In this document: one piece after another, positions 8,165-17,019 of the stretch
How the letters are laid out: the number at the start of each line of letters is the position of its first letter
Position numbering within the stretch: the stretch's first letter is position 1
Notes under the pieces: model-generated
Database searches by the model: none
Seen by the model: the letters and a program-made list of their open reading frames with translations, nothing else
What the model was told of the DNA's origin: nothing
Assembly: GCA_036394915.1 (NCBI GenBank)
Contig: DASWEE010000061.1
Span: forward strand, 62,001 to 126,000
Source of the DNA: JACDER01 sp036394915
GTDB lineage: Bacteria > Actinomycetota > Thermoleophilia > Gaiellales > Gaiellaceae
Direction: 5' to 3'
Length of the DNA stretch: 64,000 nt
Program-made: the position numbers and the translations under genes

Positions 8165-10126
8165 TCAGTGCACCTTCTCCCCTTCTTCGACACGCTCCAA
8201 GCTCGCGGTCCGATCGCCGTTGAAGACCGCGTGCCGCGCGCCGACGACTCCGTACTCGTACGGGGCGCCGACGACCTGTGGGATCTCGTCGAAGTTGAAG
8301 ACCGGCGGCGGAGAGGAGACCTGCCACTCGAGCGTCATCGAGCGCCATGGGTTCGAGGGCGCCCTCGCACCGCTCCTCCAGCTGACGATCATGTTGTAGA
8401 CGAAGATCAGGAACGACGCGCCGAGGAAGAACGACGCGATCGAGATGAAGAAGTTGAGGTCGCCGAACTTCGGCGCATAGTCGGCGACGCGGCGCGGCAT
8501 CCCCTGGAGCCCGAGCCAGTGCATGGGGAAGAAGGTGGCGTTGAAGCCGATGAACGTCAGCCAGAAGTGGAGCTTGCCCAACCGCTCGTTGTACATCCGC
8601 CCCGTCATCTTCGGGAACCAGTAGTAGATGCCGGCGAAGATCGTGAACAACGATCCGCCGAGCAAGACGTAGTGGATGTGCGCGACGACGAAGTACGTGT
8701 CGGAGACGTGGATGTCGATCGGAACCGCGCCGAGATAGATCCCGGACAGCCCGCCGATCACGAACATGGAGACGAACCCGAGCGCGAACAGCATCGGGGT
8801 CGAGAAGTTGATCCGTCCCTCCCATAAGGTCGCTAACCAGGAGAAGACCTTGATTCCGGTCGGGATCGCGATCAGCAGCGTCGTCATCATCATCGGCACG
8901 CGCAACCAGGTGGCCATCCCCGAGACGAACATGTGATGGGCCCAGACCGAGAAGCCGAGGATGAGGATCGCCATCAGCGATAACGCCATCAGGCGGTAGC
9001 CGAAGATCGGTTTCCGCGCCATGACGGAGATCACCTCCGAGGCGATCCCGAACCCGGGCAACATCATGATGTAGACGGCCGGGTGGGAGTAGAACCAGAA
9101 GATATGCTGGTAGCCGAGCACGTAGCCGCCGCTCGACGGGTCGAAGAAGTGGGTGTGCATGACCCGGTCGAACATGACGAAGAACTGCGAGCCGGCGATG
9201 AACGGCGTCGCGATCACCACCAGCAGCGAGGTGGTGAAGTTCGCCCACACGAGCAGCGGCATGCGCCAGAAGGTCATCCCCGGGGCGCGCATGGTGATGA
9301 TCGTGACCAGGAAGTTGAGCGCGGTCATGATCGAGGACGCGCCGGCCCACTGGACGCCCATCGAGAAGAAGATGTTCCCTAACGGCTGGTGGATCGAGAG
9401 CGTCGCGTAGTTCGTCCACCCGGCGGCGAACGGCCCGCCCGGCACCAGGAAGCTCGACAGCATCATGGTGCCCGCGATCGGGAGCAGCCAGAAGGAGAGG
9501 GCGTTCAGGCGCGGGAACGCCATGTCCGGCGCGCCAATCATCAGCGGGATCACGTAGTTCGCGAGCCCCGCGAAGGCCGGAATCACGAACAGGAAGATCA
9601 TCAGCGAGGCGTGGACCGAGAACAGGCCGTTGAAGGTCTGGTTGTCGACGAACTGCATCCCCGGCCGTGCGAGCTCGGCGCGCATGATCATCGCCAGCAG
9701 GCCGCCGACGAGGAAGAAGAAGATCGTCGTCGTCACGTACTGGATGCCGATCACCTTGTGGTCGGTGTTGACGCGGAAGTAGTCCTTCCAGCTCCTCGCG
9801 CCGTGCCCCGAGTGATCCTCGGGCTTCGTCGGCGTCCCGAGCGCCCACCCGACCCAGTAGTCGAATGCTCCGAGGCCGGCGAGGAAGCCGACCGGAGCCG
9901 CGGTTAGGATCGCGACGGCGGTGATCGGCTGCCAGTCGACGATCGGCTGCCAGTTTCCCCACCAGCGGAAGAGGACGACGAGCCCGAAGCCGATTCCAAA
10001 GAAGAGCGCCGTCATCCACGCCGCACGCACCCAGCCCGGGCGCGTCAGGTACTTCCGGCCGGACATGGGCGGAGGCCCCTGCAAGTCGTAGCGCTGGGAG
10101 ACGTCGACCTCGGCGAACTGCGTCAC
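8165..10126 (-). CDS. ctaD: Cytochrome c oxidase subunit I, A2-type
   Basis: The 653-residue catalytic subunit of a heme-copper oxidase; it reduces O2 to water and pumps protons. Core motifs are present: WAGASSIMTALNF, the helix VI site FYSHPAVYIMML (copper ligand His and the Tyr of the His-Tyr pair), GFSVWAHHMF with the two CuB histidines, and HVSDTYFVVAHIHYV with the heme ligands. The usual HPEVY glutamate is replaced by Ala while a Tyr-Ser pair precedes the His, which is the signature of the A2 subclass. An N-terminal extension adds about two hydrophobic helices (about residues 35-90). It overlaps coxB by four bases (ATGA). Confidence 0.95.
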   Translation of the reverse strand: MTQFAEVDVSQRYDLQGPPPMSGRKYLTRPGWVRAAWMTALFFGIGFGLVVLFRWWGNWQPIVDWQPITAVAILTAAPVGFLAGLGAFDYWVGWALGTPTKPEDHSGHGARSWKDYFRVNTDHKVIGIQYVTTTIFFFLVGGLLAMIMRAELARPGMQFVDNQTFNGLFSVHASLMIFLFVIPAFAGLANYVIPLMIGAPDMAFPRLNALSFWLLPIAGTMMLSSFLVPGGPFAAGWTNYATLSIHQPLGNIFFSMGVQWAGASSIMTALNFLVTIITMRAPGMTFWRMPLLVWANFTTSLLVVIATPFIAGSQFFVMFDRVMHTHFFDPSSGGYVLGYQHIFWFYSHPAVYIMMLPGFGIASEVISVMARKPIFGYRLMALSLMAILILGFSVWAHHMFVSGMATWLRVPMMMTTLLIAIPTGIKVFSWLATLWEGRINFSTPMLFALGFVSMFVIGGLSGIYLGAVPIDIHVSDTYFVVAHIHYVLLGGSLFTIFAGIYYWFPKMTGRMYNERLGKLHFWLTFIGFNATFFPMHWLGLQGMPRRVADYAPKFGDLNFFISIASFFLGASFLIFVYNMIVSWRSGARAPSNPWRSMTLEWQVSSPPPVFNFDEIPQVVGAPYEYGVVGARHAVFNGDRTASLERVEEGEKVH

Positions 10127-11136
10127 TTGGCTCCCTTCTTACCCGACTGAATCAGAAACTGCACGAGGGCGTCGAGCTGGGACTTCGGCAGCGTCCCGAA
10201 CGTCTTCGGCATGACGTTCGGAGGGTAACCGGGCTGGATGTAGGCCTCCGGCTTCACGATCGACTCCCGCGTGAACGCCTCGAGCGGCTTGCCCGCCTGC
10301 TTGGCGTCGGCGGGAAGCTTGTCCAGGTCGGGGCCGACCGTGCCCTTCGAGCCGGCAGGCGTGAAGAGGTGGCAGCCGCCGCAGCCGTTGTTGTCGAAGA
10401 CGGCCTTGCCCGCGCCGGGGCCCGAGATCCCCTTCTTCGACTCCTTGGCCCACTGCTCGAACGCGGCGGGCTGCATCACGATCGCCTGCGAGCGCATCAG
10501 CGCGTGGCCGAGGCCGCAGAGCTCGGTGCAGATCACCGGGAACGATCCCAGCTTCGTCGGCGTGATCTTGAGATGAGTAGTGATCCCGGGCACTGCGTCC
10601 TGCTTCTGCCCGAACTCCGGCACGTAGAAGGAATGGATCACGTCCAGGGAGTGGAGGTTCAGCTTCACCGACTTGTGCAGCGGCAGGCGCAGCAGCGTCG
10701 AGGTGACGTTGCCCTGACCTGGGTACTTGAAGCTCCACGTGAACTGCTGCGCGGTCACGTCCACGGTCAGGTGATCCTTGGGAAAGCTGTCGTTCCGCGA
10801 GAGGACGACCGCGCTCACGATCGCGATCGCCGTCACGAGCACGGCCGGGACGGCCGTCCACACCACCTCGAGCCCGGTGTGGCCGTGGATCGGCGGACCG
10901 TCGGAGTCGTCGTCCGGCCGAGCCCGGAACTTCAGCACTGAGTACACCGTCACCGCCGCAACGACCGCGAAGATCGCGATGCAGATTCCGGTCGTGAACC
11001 AGAACACGAAGTCGATGCGATCGCGTTCCTTCCCGGCCGAAGGCGGTAGCCACGGGATCAGCAAGGCGACGGCGGATACCGCCCCGCCGATGAGTATCCC
11101 GATGGCGACCAGCTGTAAGAGCGATCCCCGGCGCAC
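10123..11136 (-). CDS. ctaC: Cytochrome c oxidase subunit II fused to cytochrome c (caa3 type)
   Basis: This subunit accepts electrons from cytochrome c and passes them through CuA to subunit I. An N-terminal signal/helix (LLQLVAIGILIGG), a second helix and a third (VVWTAVPAVLVTAIAIVSAVVL) are followed by the cupredoxin domain. CuA ligands are visible in DVIHSFYVPEF and CTELCGLGHALM. The C-terminal extension is a cytochrome c with CGGCH and a distal PNVMP methionine, so this is a caa3-type subunit. The GTG at 11136 is chosen because a TAGTCT box lies 8 bases before it; an in-frame TTG at 11196 has no ribosome site. It is first in the five-gene oxidase operon. Confidence 0.93.
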   Translation of the reverse strand: MRRGSLLQLVAIGILIGGAVSAVALLIPWLPPSAGKERDRIDFVFWFTTGICIAIFAVVAAVTVYSVLKFRARPDDDSDGPPIHGHTGLEVVWTAVPAVLVTAIAIVSAVVLSRNDSFPKDHLTVDVTAQQFTWSFKYPGQGNVTSTLLRLPLHKSVKLNLHSLDVIHSFYVPEFGQKQDAVPGITTHLKITPTKLGSFPVICTELCGLGHALMRSQAIVMQPAAFEQWAKESKKGISGPGAGKAVFDNNGCGGCHLFTPAGSKGTVGPDLDKLPADAKQAGKPLEAFTRESIVKPEAYIQPGYPPNVMPKTFGTLPKSQLDALVQFLIQSGKKGAK

Positions 11137-11144
11137 CTGGGCCG

Positions 11145-11150
11145 AGACTA
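11145..11150 (-). promoter_or_regulatory. Probable -10 box of the oxidase operon
   Basis: TAGTCT on the minus strand, 8 bases before the GTG of ctaC. It fits the TAnnnT-N6-8-start pattern found before many genes in this window and would give a nearly leaderless transcript for the oxidase operon. Confidence 0.45.
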
Positions 11151-11253
11151 CTGAACGACCACCGTCCGCGCCGCCAGAACCACGTGGACGTGTCAATTCA
11201 CCGGATTAGCGCCGCTCCGCAGTGGGTACGGGCGCAGCAATGAAGGAGGTCGG

Positions 11254-11484
11254 ATGGGAATTGGAGTGAGCTTGATCCTGATCGCGGTGGGAGCCGTCCT
11301 GGCCCTCGCCGTCAACGCAGACGTCTCCGGCGTCAACATCCACGCGGTCGGCTGGATCGTGCTGATCGTGGGCGCGGTCGGACTCGTCCTGTCGATGATC
11401 TTCTGGCAGTCGTGGGCGGGGCCCGGTTACTGGACACAGCGCCGCCGAACGACCTACGTCGACGAGGGCCCGCCGCCGTCTTGA
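11254..11484 (+). CDS. Small two-helix membrane protein (DUF6458-like)
   Basis: A 76-residue protein with two hydrophobic segments (VSLILIAVGAVLALAVNA and VGWIVLIVGAVGLVLSMIFW), a short polar turn SGVNIHA and a basic tail RRRTT. This matches the actinobacterial DUF6458 family as I remember it; function unknown. The ribosome site GAAGGAGG precedes ATG 11254 well. It is divergent from the oxidase operon and upstream of the histidine kinase. Confidence 0.8.
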   Translation: MGIGVSLILIAVGAVLALAVNADVSGVNIHAVGWIVLIVGAVGLVLSMIFWQSWAGPGYWTQRRRTTYVDEGPPPS

Positions 11485-11560
11485 GTTGACTCGGACGCAC
11501 GCGCCGGGGCGGCCTGGAGCCGTCCCGGCATCGACCTGTAAGACTTCTGCCGGGGAGAAG

Positions 11561-12769
11561 ATGGCGCGCGCGGAGCTGTCGACGGAGTTGCGAATCGTCC
11601 ACGACCTGGCTCGGGTCGTGGCGACTGGCCCCTATCACGTCGACGAGATCGTCGATCGCATCTGCGCAGAGATCCGGAACGCTTTCGGGTTCGAGCGCGC
11701 GCTGCTCGTGCGCTACGACCCCGACGACCGGACCGTGTTCGCGGTCGTCCAGCAAGGCGTCGATTGGCCCGGCGACCAGTGGCTAATGCTGGACAAGTTC
11801 CCGTTCCTCGTCGCCGCGCTGGACGGCGGCCGGGCGGTTTTCGTCGAGGACGCCCGCGCGGCCGCGGCGATCCCGTCGAAGATCATCGAGCGCTTCGGCG
11901 TCCACTCGATCGTCGCGGTACCGCTGATGGTGGAGGGCGACTGCCTCGGGTTCATCGTCGGTGATCGCAAGGGAGGCGGCGGCGCGTTCGAGCTCAGCGA
12001 GGGGGAGCTCTCGTTCCTGACGACCCTCGGCGCGGTCGCGGCAGTCTTCATCGCCAAGGCGGAGCAGTACGAAGCCCTGCAGAGGGCGCTCGAGGGGCTG
12101 CAGAGGCTCGACCGCGTCAAGAGCGACTTCGTCTCCATTGCCTCGCACGAGCTCCGGAACCCGATCTCAGTCGTGCACGGGATCGCGGCCACCATGTACG
12201 CGCGCGGAGACGACGTACCCACGGGGCAGCTCGAAGAGCTCCGGAAGGCGCTCTACGACACGACGGCACGGCTGCGCGGGCTGGCCGAGCAGCTGCTCGA
12301 CCTCTCACAGCTGGACGCCGGGATGCTCTACTTGAAGCCGAGGAGGTTCAAGGCGCGCGAGTGTCTGGAGAGGCTCGCCGCCGAGCTCGTTCCCGACCGG
12401 GCTTCCGAGGTCGAGATCGAGATCGAGCCGTCACTCGAGCTCACCTGCGATCTCCACGCATTCGAGCGGATCGTGTCCAACCTGCTCATCAACGCGCTCA
12501 CGTACGGGCGCCCGCCGGTGATCGTGCGCGCACTTCGAGACGGAGCGACGAGGATCGCGATCGAGGATCAGGGCGAGGGAGTTGATCCGACCTTCGCCCC
12601 TCAGCTCTTCGACCGCTTCACCCGCAGCAAGGCCTCCCGGCGCACGCACCAGGGAGCCGGCCTCGGGCTCTCGATCGCGCGCTCGTACGCCCGGTCGCTC
12701 GGAGGTGACCTCCTCTACGAGGCCGCCGAGCCGGCCGGTGCCCGCTTCACGCTCGTGCTTCCGAGGTGA
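11561..12769 (+). CDS. GAF-domain sensor histidine kinase
   Basis: A 402-residue soluble kinase. A GAF sensor domain (about residues 15-165) is followed by a short coiled linker, then a HisKA dimerisation domain with the phospho-acceptor in SHELRNP (His 196). The HATPase domain has its N box (NLLINAL), G1 (EDQGEGVDP) and G2 (GAGLGLSIA). No transmembrane segment is present, so the signal is cytosolic. ATG 11561 follows GGGGAG, so the 25 residues upstream in the same frame are dropped. It meets the next kinase tail to tail with a 23-base overlap. No response regulator gene is adjacent. Confidence 0.9.
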   Translation: MARAELSTELRIVHDLARVVATGPYHVDEIVDRICAEIRNAFGFERALLVRYDPDDRTVFAVVQQGVDWPGDQWLMLDKFPFLVAALDGGRAVFVEDARAAAAIPSKIIERFGVHSIVAVPLMVEGDCLGFIVGDRKGGGGAFELSEGELSFLTTLGAVAAVFIAKAEQYEALQRALEGLQRLDRVKSDFVSIASHELRNPISVVHGIAATMYARGDDVPTGQLEELRKALYDTTARLRGLAEQLLDLSQLDAGMLYLKPRRFKARECLERLAAELVPDRASEVEIEIEPSLELTCDLHAFERIVSNLLINALTYGRPPVIVRALRDGATRIAIEDQGEGVDPTFAPQLFDRFTRSKASRRTHQGAGLGLSIARSYARSLGGDLLYEAAEPAGARFTLVLPR

Positions 12770-15700
12770 GCTCTCCCGGAAGGTCGGGAATCGCGCGCTC
12801 GGCGCGCGGAAGCTCGACGTAGAAGGTCGACCCCTTGCCGAGCTCGGACTCGACCCAGATCGTTCCTTCCATCCGGCGAACGAGCTCCCGCGAGATGTAC
12901 AGGCCGAGACCCGTTCCGCCGACTCCGCGCAGCAACTCGGGGTCGAGCCGGTAGAACTTCTCGAAGATCCGCTCCAACTCTTCGGACGGGATTCCGATCC
13001 CCTCGTCGCTGACAGAGAACCGGACGTGCCGGCCGCGGCGCTCGACCCCGATCTGCACGAGCCCTCCATCCGGCGAGTACTTCACGGCGTTGTCGATCAG
13101 ATTGCCGAGCACCTGCCGGAGCTTCTCCGAGTCGGCGGCGACGGGCGGAGAGCCGTCCGGCTCCAAGAGCCGGACGTCGATCTCGTCGGGCAGATGCGTG
13201 CACGCGGCCTCGACCGCGTGCCGGAGCGCCTCGAAGGCGTCGAAGCTCTCGATCGTGAAGACGAGTGTCTGGGAGTCGAGCCGGCTCGCGAGCAGAATGT
13301 CGTTGACAATCCGCGCCAGGCGGTCGGCCTCGCTGGCGATCACGCCCAACAGTTGCGCGCGCTGCTCCGCCTCGAGCTGGTCTCCTCGCTGGATCAGGGT
13401 CACCGCCGCCCCGTAGACCGAGGCGAGGGGGGTGCGGAGCTCGTGCGAGATCGTGGCGACGAAGTCACTCCGGATCTTCTCGAGCGCGCGTTCCTCGGTC
13501 AGGTCGCGGAACGCGTAGACCGTTCCTTCTTCGAGCCCGACCCCGGCAATCGAGAGCCAGAGCTCGCGGTCGCCGATCTCGATCGGAAGTGTCTCCGCGC
13601 GAGGCGCCGCCGGGGCAGGCGCAGGCGCAACCGGAACCAGTGGGCCGAGCGCGGCCCAGCCGGGGATCACGTCGTTCGCCGCGCCGCCGACAACCTCGTC
13701 CACGCGGAGTCCTGTGATCGCCTCCGCCGCCGGATTCCACAGGCGAACGATGCCGTCCTGGTCGATCATGAAGACACCGTCACCGACGTGGGTGAGCGCG
13801 AGCGCGGCCTGGGCACGTTCCTCGGCGTCCCGGTGCAGCCGTGCGTTGTCGACCGCAAGCGCCGCCCGGCGGGCTATCTCCTCCGCCAGGGGAAGGTCGG
13901 AGTCGGTATAGCGCCGTCCGGACGCCGCCCAGGCAAACGTGATCGCGCCGAGAGTGTGGCCGTGCGCGACGAGCGGGACGGCAATCGCCGAGCGCGGGCC
14001 GAGTCGCTGCATCAGCTCGTAGTGGTACTCGTCGCGCGTCGTCGAGGCCAACGACTCAGGCGTGAAGTCGTAGAACAGCACGGGCTCTCCCGCGCGCAGA
14101 GCCTGGGCGGCGGGCTGGGGCGAGTCGAGCGAGGGCGGGTAGCGGCTGCGCAGCTCCTCCAGCGCCTCCTGACTGTCCGCGTCGGCCGCTGCAACCGCCA
14201 CCCGGTGGATCTCGCCGCCCTCGACGATGTCGACGATGCACCAGTCTGCGAAGACCGGAACGGCGAGATGCGCGACGCGCTGCAGCGTTCCCGTGAAGTC
14301 GAGCGAAGATGCGAGTGCGCTGCCGGCCTCGGCGAGGAAGCGTTGCTGCTCCTCGTTCTCGAGCGCGCTTCGGAACAGGCCGGCGTTCTCGACCGCGGTG
14401 GCTGCACGGCGGGCGAGCTCCTCAGCGAAGGCGAGGTCGTCCTCGCCGTAGACACGGCCGGACTCCGCGGTGACGAGCGTGAGCACTCCGAGCACCCGAT
14501 CGCGGGCGACAAGAGGCGCCGAGATGTAGGAACGCAGGCCCACCCCGCGGAGCAGGCACAGATGCTCCTCGTCGCGCGCTCCCTCGACGAGCAGCTCGTC
14601 CGAGATCTCGGGGACGAGCGCGGGCTCACCCGAACGCAGCACGCTGTATATGCCGTCGGACGCATCAGGATCGTCGGGATAGCGCTCGCTGAGCTCGTTC
14701 GCCCACGCGATCTTCTCGGGGTCGACGTGCGTGAGCGCGACCCGTTTGAGCGTTTCCTCCGGCCCGAGCACGTCGACCACGCACCAGTCGGCGATCGCGG
14801 GGACAGCGAGCTGGGCGACCTGCTCGAGCGTGGTCTCGTAGTCGAGTGACGAGGCGAGCACCCGGCTCGCTTCGGCGAGGAAGGTGAGCCGCTCCCGGGC
14901 GGCCTCGCTCTCCCGCTCGGCGCGGGTGCGCTCGACGAACTGCCCGATCTGGCTCCCCACCGCGTCGGTCATCTGGAGCAGCTCGTGATCCGGGCCCCGC
15001 CTCTCTCCGCTGTAGAACTCCGCCACACCGAGCACCGTCGAGCCCAGGAAGACCGGGAAGCCGAAGGCGCTGTGCAACCCGATCGTCGCAGCAGCTGGAG
15101 CGCGGGGGAATGAGGAATCGTCGGCGAAGTCCGGCACCCAGAGCGGGCCGCCCTCCTGCCAGACCTTGCCGGGAAAGCCTTCTCCGAGGCCAAAGTCGAG
15201 CTCCGCGCTCATGGCCGCGAACGGGGCGGGCTCGATCGACGGAACATGCCACTGCTCGAGCAGATGGAGACGGCCGCTCTGCTCGTCGAGCATCCAGAAG
15301 CTTCCCAGCTCCCATTCCAGGCTTTCGCACATCGCCTCGAGGATCTGGGGCGCGGCCTCGTCGAGCGACTCCGCGGTCGAGAGAATCCGCGTCACTTGGT
15401 ACTGCGCGGACAACCGTCGCTCCGCCCGCGTTCGCTCGGTCAGATCGGTGACGACGGCGCCGACGCCGATCGTCTCGCCGTCGGTCGCTCGAACCGGGTA
15501 GTAGCTCGCGAGCCAGAAGCGCTCCTCACGATGCTCGGGGGCCGGGCCCGAGATCTCGCGGTCGAGGATCGGCTCCCCTGTCTCGAGCACCTCCCGAAGC
15601 GAATCCTCGACTTCCTCGGCGAGGGTCGGAGCAAGCTCGGCGATTCTCCGTCCGAGGTGCTCTTCAGGCGGGATTCCGTTCAGTCGCGCGAAGGTGTCGT

Positions 15701-16865
15701 TCACCTTCAGGTAGCGCAGCTCCCGGTCGAGGAACGCCAACCCGACCGGTGCAGTGGCAAACAGCGTGTCCAGCAGCCCCAGCGTCTCCTCGGCGTCGTG
15801 GTAGAGGCGCGCGTTGTCGACCGCGAGCGCCGCTCGCGCCGCCAGCTCCTCCGCCAGCCTCAGCGCCGGCTCGCCGTAGCGCCGCTCGGACTCCGCCGTC
15901 GCGAGGGTGAGCACGCCGAGCGTCCGCCCCCGTGCCACGAGCGGCACGAGGATGTTCGATCGCAGGTTCAGCGAGCCGAGGATCTCACGCTGGCGCGGAT
16001 CCGGGGCGATCTCGTCGAGCCAGGCATCGGTGACCTCCACGACGAGCTCAGATCGCCCGGTCCGCAACACCTTGGCCGTTCCCTCCTGCCGCTCGGGCCG
16101 CGCCGGATAGCTGTTGCGAAGCTCGTCTGCCAGCTCCTCCAAAGCAGGATCGGCGCAGACTGCCGCGACGCGCCGAACCGATCCATCGGAGCTGAGGACG
16201 TCGATCACGCACCAGTCGGCAAGCTCGGGGACAGCCAGTCTGGCCACGCTCGCCAGCGTCGTCTCGTAGTCGAGAGAGGAGCCAAGGACGGCGCTCGCGT
16301 CAGCGAGGAAGCCGAGCTGGCGGCGGACGCCCTCGAGACGCTTGCGGGAGTCGCGCTCCGCACCGTAGAGCTGCGATTGCACGACCGGAACCGCCACGCG
16401 GTCGGCAACCAGCTCGAGCGTGCGAATGTCGTCGTCGTCGAACTTGCGCTCGGTGAGCGAGCCGACGTGAAGGACTCCGAGCAGCTTGTCCTCGACCTCG
16501 ATCGGCACGCCCAGGACGACCTTCAACCCCTTCTCCCGGAGCAGCGGGTTGATGATGTCCGCGTGGTCGACGTCGTCGATCACGATCGGGTGCCTCCGAG
16601 CGGCGACGCGGCCCGCGAACCCCTGGCCGACCGGGATCCGGACGCCGCGCTCGACCGCTTCCTCGAGACCGAGGGCGGCTCGCGCGACGAGAGTCTCGTC
16701 TGTGTCATCCAGCAGCAGCACTGCGACGGTGTCCACTTCGAGGGTGTCTTTGATCCTCGTCAGCAGGTCGCGCAGTAGCTCGTCGACCGCGCCCTCGGCG
16801 CGCTGAACGTCCTCCGCGGCCGCACCCTGGTGAGTGGCATCGGCGGCCCGGCCACGAGCTTCCAT
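12747..16865 (-). CDS. Large multi-GAF/PAS sensor histidine kinase
   Basis: A 1372-residue cytosolic sensor kinase. Order seen: GAF (about 25-165); GAF-type module 2 with LADWCVIDVL (about 185-345); PAS (about 360-465, LDTLFATAPVGLAFLDREL); GAF (about 480-640); two more GAF modules with IADWCVVDVL and FADWCIVDIV (about 655-985); PAS (about 995-1100); HisKA with SHELRTPL; HATPase with NLIDNAVKY, DEGIGIP and GGTGLGLYIS. Three GAF modules start with almost the same SSLD(Y/F)xxTL sequence, so they arose by internal duplication. It probably integrates several signals. ATG 16865 lies 6 bases after a TACCAT box. No transmembrane helix and no receiver domain. Confidence 0.9.
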   Translation of the reverse strand: MEARGRAADATHQGAAAEDVQRAEGAVDELLRDLLTRIKDTLEVDTVAVLLLDDTDETLVARAALGLEEAVERGVRIPVGQGFAGRVAARRHPIVIDDVDHADIINPLLREKGLKVVLGVPIEVEDKLLGVLHVGSLTERKFDDDDIRTLELVADRVAVPVVQSQLYGAERDSRKRLEGVRRQLGFLADASAVLGSSLDYETTLASVARLAVPELADWCVIDVLSSDGSVRRVAAVCADPALEELADELRNSYPARPERQEGTAKVLRTGRSELVVEVTDAWLDEIAPDPRQREILGSLNLRSNILVPLVARGRTLGVLTLATAESERRYGEPALRLAEELAARAALAVDNARLYHDAEETLGLLDTLFATAPVGLAFLDRELRYLKVNDTFARLNGIPPEEHLGRRIAELAPTLAEEVEDSLREVLETGEPILDREISGPAPEHREERFWLASYYPVRATDGETIGVGAVVTDLTERTRAERRLSAQYQVTRILSTAESLDEAAPQILEAMCESLEWELGSFWMLDEQSGRLHLLEQWHVPSIEPAPFAAMSAELDFGLGEGFPGKVWQEGGPLWVPDFADDSSFPRAPAAATIGLHSAFGFPVFLGSTVLGVAEFYSGERRGPDHELLQMTDAVGSQIGQFVERTRAERESEAARERLTFLAEASRVLASSLDYETTLEQVAQLAVPAIADWCVVDVLGPEETLKRVALTHVDPEKIAWANELSERYPDDPDASDGIYSVLRSGEPALVPEISDELLVEGARDEEHLCLLRGVGLRSYISAPLVARDRVLGVLTLVTAESGRVYGEDDLAFAEELARRAATAVENAGLFRSALENEEQQRFLAEAGSALASSLDFTGTLQRVAHLAVPVFADWCIVDIVEGGEIHRVAVAAADADSQEALEELRSRYPPSLDSPQPAAQALRAGEPVLFYDFTPESLASTTRDEYHYELMQRLGPRSAIAVPLVAHGHTLGAITFAWAASGRRYTDSDLPLAEEIARRAALAVDNARLHRDAEERAQAALALTHVGDGVFMIDQDGIVRLWNPAAEAITGLRVDEVVGGAANDVIPGWAALGPLVPVAPAPAPAAPRAETLPIEIGDRELWLSIAGVGLEEGTVYAFRDLTEERALEKIRSDFVATISHELRTPLASVYGAAVTLIQRGDQLEAEQRAQLLGVIASEADRLARIVNDILLASRLDSQTLVFTIESFDAFEALRHAVEAACTHLPDEIDVRLLEPDGSPPVAADSEKLRQVLGNLIDNAVKYSPDGGLVQIGVERRGRHVRFSVSDEGIGIPSEELERIFEKFYRLDPELLRGVGGTGLGLYISRELVRRMEGTIWVESELGKGSTFYVELPRAERAIPDLPGELTSEARA

Positions 16866-16871
16866 GCGGGC

Positions 16872-16877
16872 ATGGTA
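16872..16877 (-). promoter_or_regulatory. Probable -10 box (TACCAT) of the multi-GAF kinase
   Basis: TACCAT, 6 bases, then ATG 16865. Same geometry as other TAnnnT-N6-start sites in this window. The 16884-16923 inverted repeat covers the region where RNA polymerase would contact upstream DNA. Confidence 0.5.
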
Positions 16878-16883
16878 TCCCCA

Positions 16884-16923
16884 CCAAAAATCTTGCCCGC
16901 TGCGCGGGCGCTCCAATTTTTGG
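16884..16923. repeat. Long inverted repeat upstream of the multi-GAF kinase
   Basis: Outer arms CCAAAAAT and ATTTTTGG enclose an inner stem GCCCGC-TGC-GCGGGC. The A/T tracts on both sides give terminator-like appearance on either strand, but both neighbouring genes point away from it. An operator, or a small transposed palindrome, is more likely. Confidence 0.6.
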
Positions 16924-17019
16924 CGGCAGAAGACACGTTTGATCCCAGGCGTGGTGAGCAGAGACGGGCAAAGCCCGCCTCTGGCGCGGTCCGCTTTCCT
17001 TATGGTTCAGGATCGCGCC

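Noticed and set aside
11191..11196. TTGACA upstream of the oxidase operon as -35 element
   Set aside because: No matching -10 hexamer stands at 16-18 bases; TAGTCT close to the GTG start is the better candidate.
12582..14849. A 755-codon plus-strand open frame opposite the large kinase
   Set aside because: It is antisense of the kinase gene with low-complexity composition and no motif.
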